In this document: positions 6,318 through 9,246 of the stretch, piece by piece
Numbering within the stretch: position 1 is the stretch's first letter
Layout: each line of letters begins with the position of its first letter
Source of the DNA: Bacteroidales bacterium
GTDB lineage: Bacteria > Bacteroidota > Bacteroidia > Bacteroidales > Bacteroidaceae
Direction: 5' to 3'
Length of the DNA stretch: 9,246 bases
Assembly (NCBI GenBank): GCA_004556745.1
Contig: SFFY01000080.1
Coordinates: forward strand, 1 to 9,246
Notes under the pieces: generated by a model
Database searches by the model: none
What the model was told of the DNA's origin: nothing
The model's input: only the letters and a program-made list of their open reading frames with translations
Translations under genes and position numbers: made by a program

Positions 6318-6345
6318 TGCAGCGCTGTCTCTTTTTTGCGCTGCA
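6318..6345 (-). promoter_or_regulatory. 5'-leader hairpin just upstream of the amidohydrolase ribosome site
   Basis: Perfect 8-bp arms TGCAGCGC and GCGCTGCA flank a 12-nt loop (AAAAAAGAGACA in the mRNA). The hairpin ends about 10 nt before the AAGGAGG of the amidohydrolase, so it could protect the mRNA or affect translation start. Only the symmetry is seen; the role is inferred. Confidence 0.4.
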
Positions 6346-6484
6346 GTAATTCAACCTTAAGAGTCAGGGGGTTCTTTGTTAAGAAAAACAGAGAGGGATT
6401 TGAGATTAATCGGAGGATGATTTTCTATCCCCCTGTCTCTGAACAGCGAAAATACAGGGAGACAAATCGGACGTTGGGGTAGTT

Positions 6485-6513
6485 TTAGCCTTGGGTGCTA
6501 AATCTTCTATAAT
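6485..6513 (+). promoter_or_regulatory. Promoter of the LuxR-type regulator
   Basis: A perfect TATAAT at 6508-6513 has TTAGCC at 6485-6490 with a 17-nt spacer (weak -35). Transcription would begin near 6520, just before the AAGGAGG at 6528. The position rules out upstream TTG 6491 and ATG 6512 as starts, because one lies before and one within the -10. Confidence 0.6.
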
Positions 6514-6538
6514 GTTGCCGCTTGATGAAGGAGGAGTC

Positions 6539-7450
6539 GTGTCCCTCGCTTTTCTCTACAATGTGGCAAGTTGCATCGCCTATGCGTTTGTCAGTGCTGC
6601 CTATGGGAGTCTGCATTATGTCGAGCGCAGGCGGGGCTATCTCTTCGTCGCGCTCACCTTCCTTGCGTATACGATAGATATTAATACTGTATTCATGTAT
6701 GAGTTCGTTCCGGAATTCGCGATGCAATTCGAGGGCGTACGAAACGCCTATCCTATGTTCCGTGTTGCATTCAACATGGTGGTAATCCTCTTGTATCGGC
6801 TCGTGCTCGGCAGCTTGCTCTCGCGCAGCTTCTCTCTCGTAGAGGGATTTTTTTGGGCAGTTTGCATGATGGTGGCTTTGGCAAGTGGCGCTTCGTCAGT
6901 CGAATCGGTTGCACTATGGCGCGAGTTTCTCTTTACCAGGTTGTTGGCGATCTGGGTAATAGGGTACGGCATCTGCTGCTTGGCGGCAGAGTATCGGCGC
7001 ATGAGCCGATGGCGATGGGTTCTCTCGCTCTTACTTGTGCTCATATATGCCTTGGCGGAAGCGGCAACGTATTTGGCCTTTGGACAGGAGGGCGGCGCGC
7101 GCTCTGCCTCTCCTCGTAGGGTTTCCGTTGAGATTATGGCGCTTTGCTTCACCGTGGCTGCGTATGTCTTTCTTGCACATCATCGGCGGATACGTAATGT
7201 GCGGTTGGCGGAATCCCTTGTGCCCTGGATCGCTCGCGAATACGGGCTGACCAAGCGCGAGGAAGTACTGTTATCGCTCCTTGAAAAGGGCGTATCGAAC
7301 AAGGAGATTGCTGAGCAAGAATGCATTTCCGTCAACACGGTGAAAACCCACATATCGAATATTTACGCCAAGCTTGGTGTGAGTAGCCGAGACGAGCTTG
7401 CGCAAAAACTTAGAAAGGAACTGCGCGGCCGCAAGAGGGCCGGGCTCTGA
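6539..7450 (+). CDS. Seven-helix membrane regulator with C-terminal LuxR DNA-binding domain (AguR-like)
   Basis: A one-component membrane transcription regulator of 303 residues. GTG 6539 is preferred because AAGGAGG lies 4 nt upstream and the promoter -10 sits at 6508; longer in-frame starts (TTG 6491, ATG 6512) lack ribosome sites. Seven hydrophobic segments are visible at about 2-24, 33-55, 72-94, 99-119, 131-151, 158-181 and 195-215. A short basic linker (HHRRIRNVR) then leads to the LuxR domain at 235-291: LTKREEVLLSLLEKGVSNKE, then the recognition helix SVNTVKTHISNIYAKLGV. Coriobacteria carry many such proteins beside genes they presumably control. Two targets adjoin this one: the divergent amidohydrolase and the downstream carbamoyltransferase. 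AguR of lactococci and streptococci, a membrane LuxR activator of the agmatine operon, sits in the same place relative to aguB, which makes an agmatine or related signal an attractive inference. It is not proven by sequence. Confidence 0.85.
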   Translation: MSLAFLYNVASCIAYAFVSAAYGSLHYVERRRGYLFVALTFLAYTIDINTVFMYEFVPEFAMQFEGVRNAYPMFRVAFNMVVILLYRLVLGSLLSRSFSLVEGFFWAVCMMVALASGASSVESVALWREFLFTRLLAIWVIGYGICCLAAEYRRMSRWRWVLSLLLVLIYALAEAATYLAFGQEGGARSASPRRVSVEIMALCFTVAAYVFLAHHRRIRNVRLAESLVPWIAREYGLTKREEVLLSLLEKGVSNKEIAEQECISVNTVKTHISNIYAKLGVSSRDELAQKLRKELRGRKRAGL

Positions 7451-7830
7451 GAGGCTGGGGGTCGGTGCGGCTATGCGGCCGCCCCCTACGGGATCAGCCG
7501 TCTACGTATTCTTGGGCGTCGGGCGCGGCGGTTCCTTGGAACGGAGGCGCAAGGTGTTGACAACGGCGCACAGTGCGAAGAAACCAGTTCAATATCAATC
7601 CGTCTAGGCGTTAGGACTAGTTAGGATTAGTTAGGATTAGCTAGGATTAGCCAGGGTAAGGTGTGCGGTGAGCTAATGTAATCTGAAAATAATCCTGGTT
7701 ATTTCTTCTCAAAACTACGGGTGCGCCCCATGCTGTGTGGCGCAAGGGAGCGTCTCGCTCATTTCGGGGCGCTTCATGGAGTGCGGTCCGCAAGGGGCGG
7801 TCCGGCCAACGAATTCTGAAGGAGATTTCA
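7451..7830 (+). promoter_or_regulatory. Control region and structured leader upstream of ptcA
   Basis: These 380 bases hold several signals. A hairpin with one bulge, GGGGG(T)CGG (7457-7465) with CCGCCCCC (7479-7486), follows the regulator gene but has no T-run. GTTCCTTGGAAC at 7531-7542 is a short palindrome. The five-unit 10-bp repeat is listed separately. A -10-like AATAAT at 7688-7693 lacks a recognisable -35, as expected if an activator is needed. It overlaps a dyad, AAATAA (7687-7692) with TTATTT (7699-7704). The ~130-nt leader has small hairpins (7722-7744 and 7748-7760) and a direct repeat GCGGTCCG (7783-7790, 7797-7804). Promoter placement is tentative. Confidence 0.35.
7611..7660. 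repeat. Five-unit 10-bp tandem repeat, consensus TTAGGATTAG
   Basis: Units in exact register: TTAGGACTAG, TTAGGATTAG, TTAGGATTAG, CTAGGATTAG, CCAGGGTAAG. Divergence increases toward both ends. The 10-bp period is close to one DNA helical turn, so each unit shows the same face. It lies 28 bases before the candidate -10 of ptcA. Confidence 0.85.
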
Positions 7831-8901
7831 ATGGTCAAAGATTACATCGACACCAACGACTTCACAAAAGAAGAGCTGCTCGGCATGGTAGATCTGGCCA
7901 TCGCCATGAAGGGGCTCATCAAGGAGGGCGGCGAGTACCCGCACCTGCTGAAGGACAAGACCCTCGGCATGATTTTCCAGCAGGTGTCCACCCGTACCCG
8001 CATCTCCTTCGAGACGGCCATGACCGACCTCGGCGGTCACGCCGAGTTCTTCGGCCCCGGCTCCATCCAGCTGGGTGGCCATGAGTCCATCGAGGACTCC
8101 GGCCGCGTTATGGGAAGCCTCGTCGACATCCTCATGGCCCGCGTCGATCGTCATAAGGATGTAGTGAGCTTGGCGAAGTACTCCGCGGCCCCCGTCATCA
8201 ACGGCATGAGCGAGTACAACCATCCCACCCAGGAGCTCGGCGACCTCATGACCATGATCGAGAACCTCCCCGAGGGCAAGAAGATCGAGGACTGCAAGTT
8301 TGCCTGGATCGGCGATGCCACCCAGACCTGCGCGTCGCTCATGTTCATCTGCACGAAGATGGGCATGGACTTCGTGCAGTTCGGACCGAAGGGGCATCAG
8401 ATTCCCGACGGCTGCCTGCATATTGGCACCGATGAGGAGCGCGCCGAGTTCGGCAAGCATCTCATGGCTATCGGCGAGGAGAACTGCAAGGTCTCCGGCG
8501 GCACCATCACCATTTCCGACGACATTTCCTGCATCGAGGGCGCCGACTTCGTGTACACCGATGTGTGGTACGGCCTCTACGACAGTGAAGTCTCCAGCTC
8601 CAGCTACATGGATGTGTTCTATCCGAAGTACCAGGTGACCTGGGATATGATGAACGTTGCCGGTCCGAACAGCATGTTCATGCACTGCCTGCCCGCAAAC
8701 CGTGGCGAGGAAGTCGTCGACGAGGTCATGGACGATCCCGAGCGCTCCCTGTGCTGGGTCGAGGCCGAGAACCGCAAGCACTCCATTCGCGCCATCCTGG
8801 CCACTCTGTGCCCCCAGAGCGAGCCCGACGAGGAGAAGGCTGCGGCATACCGCGCCACCATCAATGAGCGCATGGCCGCTTTCGGTAAGCACGGTCTGTA
8901 A
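7831..8901 (+). CDS. ptcA: Putrescine carbamoyltransferase
   Basis: A 356-residue member of the aspartate/ornithine transcarbamylase family. It interconverts N-carbamoylputrescine plus phosphate with putrescine plus carbamoyl phosphate, the middle step of agmatine deiminase catabolism, in the cytoplasm. The carbamoyl-phosphate motif STRTR is at 53-57, HPTQ at 131-134 and HCLPA at 285-289. The loop that in ornithine transcarbamylases carries an SMG motif reads VWYGLYDSE (246-253), as in Enterococcus faecalis PTC (VWYGLYEAE, from memory). The runs LGMIFQQ, QLGGHE, VDILMAR, NHPTQELGDL and FYPKYQV also match that enzyme closely, so PTC is much likelier than OTC. The C-terminus extends past the family core, as in PTC, where it forms a helix holding the trimer. 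ATG 7831 follows GAAGGAG by 6 nt. An APC permease lies downstream, separated by a paralogue fragment. Also called aguB. Confidence 0.93.
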   Translation: MVKDYIDTNDFTKEELLGMVDLAIAMKGLIKEGGEYPHLLKDKTLGMIFQQVSTRTRISFETAMTDLGGHAEFFGPGSIQLGGHESIEDSGRVMGSLVDILMARVDRHKDVVSLAKYSAAPVINGMSEYNHPTQELGDLMTMIENLPEGKKIEDCKFAWIGDATQTCASLMFICTKMGMDFVQFGPKGHQIPDGCLHIGTDEERAEFGKHLMAIGEENCKVSGGTITISDDISCIEGADFVYTDVWYGLYDSEVSSSSYMDVFYPKYQVTWDMMNVAGPNSMFMHCLPANRGEEVVDEVMDDPERSLCWVEAENRKHSIRAILATLCPQSEPDEEKAAAYRATINERMAAFGKHGL

Positions 8902-8913
8902 GACGTACCAGGT

Positions 8914-8935
8914 CGGGCGAGCTACGGCTCGCCCG
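8914..8935 (+). terminator. Nine-bp hairpin with UACG tetraloop after ptcA
   Basis: CGGGCGAGC (8914-8922) pairs perfectly with CGC-rich arm GCTCGCCCG (8927-8935) around TACG, forming the very stable C(UNCG)G type loop, 12 nt past the ptcA stop. No T-run follows (GCCTTCGC). It may stop 3'-exonucleases or partly attenuate transcription into the permease rather than fully terminate it. Confidence 0.5.
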
Positions 8936-8941
8936 CCTTCG

Positions 8942-9068
8942 CAGGAGATGGGCGACCTCATGGCCATCGGCGAGGAGAACTGCAAAGTCTCCGACGACAA
9001 CCGAGTGCATCAAGGGCGCCGACTTCATCTACACCGACGTGTGGTATGGCCTGTACGATGCTTTCTGA
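8942..9068 (+). pseudogene. Decayed fragment of a second carbamoyltransferase gene
   Basis: Three blocks match ptcA in order. 8942-8962 matches 8230-8250 (the QELGDLM codons). 8957-8992 matches 8461-8496 with two mismatches (LMAIGEENCKVS). 8993 to about 9060 matches 8518 to about 8583 (GADFxYTDVWYGLYD). Between blocks one and two, 210 bases are missing, and the join lies on the shared hexamer CTCATG (8245, 8461; here 8957). Between blocks two and three, 21 bases are missing. One base is gained near 8999-9005, so the reading frame is broken. The frame of the last block ends in TGA at 9066-9068. Mismatches are mostly synonymous third-codon changes, so the donor was a diverged working gene, not a fresh copy of ptcA. 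It cannot encode an enzyme. Confidence 0.85.
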
Positions 9069-9104
9069 TGGGCGGCAGCAGATGCTTGTCTATTGCTGCC
9101 CATC
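9067..9104 (+). other. Imperfect hairpin before the permease gene
   Basis: GATGGG plus CAGCA on the left arm pairs with TGCTG plus CCCATC on the right (9095-9104), with a 3-base bulge CGG. There is no T-run. Its position between the gene fragment and the permease could influence read-through or mRNA decay. Confidence 0.35.
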
Positions 9105-9167
9105 ATCTGCGCCACTGCGCGTAAGCACTGGCGCCCTGTCTGAAAACGACTGAGCAAAGGATTAAAT

Positions 9168-9246
9168 ATGAGTGACGGAAAGAAAAAGCTTTCCTTCCTG
9201 ACGGTCATTTCGACCATCATCTGCGTCGTCTTCGTTTGCGAGGCCG
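9168..9246 (+). CDS. APC-type amino acid/amine permease, N-terminus only (probable agmatine/putrescine antiporter)
   Basis: ATG 9168 follows AAAGG by 7 nt, and 26 codons remain before the window ends. The N-terminus has a short basic lead (DGKKK), then LSFLTVISTIICVVFVCEA, a first membrane helix of the kind that begins APC-superfamily transporters after a KKL lead. The assignment rests on this short stretch and on position: in agmatine deiminase operons the gene after putrescine carbamoyltransferase is aguD, the agmatine/putrescine exchanger. It would bring in agmatine and expel putrescine, keeping the catabolic pathway running. It lies 266 nt after ptcA, a gap made mostly of the pseudogene fragment. 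Other transporter families cannot be excluded from so little sequence. Confidence 0.6.
   Translation, partial: MSDGKKKLSFLTVISTIICVVFVCEA

Larger units (their letters stand above)
6298..6538. promoter_or_regulatory. Divergent control region between amidohydrolase and LuxR regulator
   Basis: These 241 bases must hold both promoters. Two nested inverted repeats lie at 6431-6464: CCCTGT (6431-6436) with ACAGGG (6454-6459), and TGTCTC (6434-6439) with GAGACA (6459-6464). The 8-mer CTGTCTCT occurs at 6433-6440 and again at 6325-6332. This is a reasonable place for a regulator to act on both genes, but no known operator consensus is being matched. On the minus strand TTAACA with TAAGGT 17 nt on is a weak promoter candidate for the amidohydrolase. 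Confidence 0.4.

Noticed and set aside
7611..7660. CRISPR or origin iterons
   Set aside because: The 10-bp units are directly adjacent without spacers, and there is no replication gene nearby. A regulator-binding array or slippage repeat fits better.
7735..7830. Upstream start for ptcA giving 32 extra residues
   Set aside because: The family begins with a short lead (about MVKDYIDT), and GAAGGAG lies 6 nt before ATG 7831. The upstream part contains leader hairpins.
7831..8901. Ornithine carbamoyltransferase (argF) identity
   Set aside because: The loop expected to carry the ornithine SMG motif reads YGLY, and the closest remembered sequence is enterococcal putrescine carbamoyltransferase. 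No arginine biosynthesis genes are adjacent.
7828..9000. A 390-codon open frame on the minus strand across ptcA
   Set aside because: It is antisense to a clearly recognised enzyme with all family motifs on the plus strand. Its composition is the mirror of GC-rich codons, and it has no family features.

Overview
The window most likely comes from a gut-type actinobacterium of the class Coriobacteriia, probably family Eggerthellaceae. The basis is moderately high GC, a seven-helix membrane regulator with a LuxR DNA-binding domain, a Tat-exported lipoprotein-like amidohydrolase, sortase-type surface proteins with MBG and Listeria-Bacteroides repeats, and a putrescine carbamoyltransferase. This placement is inferred from gene types, not from a marker gene.

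Layout. (1) Positions 1-2200 hold two divergent surface-protein genes. A secreted protein with a Listeria-Bacteroides type repeat runs off the left edge on the minus strand. An MBG-type adhesin lies on the plus strand; its cell-wall sorting tail is still present but out of frame, so the gene is probably broken. A strong terminator follows. (2) Positions 2425-3488 hold a single classical short-chain dehydrogenase/reductase gene with its own likely promoter. It is followed by an array of 8-bp repeats and a perfect terminator. (3) Positions 3500-4440 are a scrap yard: a second terminator, two near-identical GGACA...TGTCC motifs, a gutted IS256/IS1249-like transposase, and a frameshifted XRE regulator abutting it on the other strand. 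A perfect 18-bp hairpin closes the region. (4) Positions 4492-7450 hold a Tat-exported amidohydrolase (minus) and the membrane LuxR regulator (plus), divergent across a short control region. (5) Positions 7451-9246 hold putrescine carbamoyltransferase (ptcA/aguB), a decayed fragment of a second carbamoyltransferase, and the first 26 codons of an APC-type permease.

How the genes may work together. LuxR-type membrane regulator, then putrescine carbamoyltransferase, then APC permease is the order aguR-aguB-aguD known from the agmatine deiminase operons of lactic acid bacteria. There AguR is itself a membrane LuxR-type activator and AguD exchanges agmatine for putrescine. The carbamoyltransferase would phosphorolyse carbamoylputrescine to putrescine and carbamoyl phosphate, which gives ATP through carbamate kinase. 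The deiminase and kinase would have to lie beyond the right edge. A 10-bp tandem repeat between the regulator and the carbamoyltransferase is a candidate operator array. Whether the regulator controls this operon, the divergent amidohydrolase, or both cannot be settled from the sequence.
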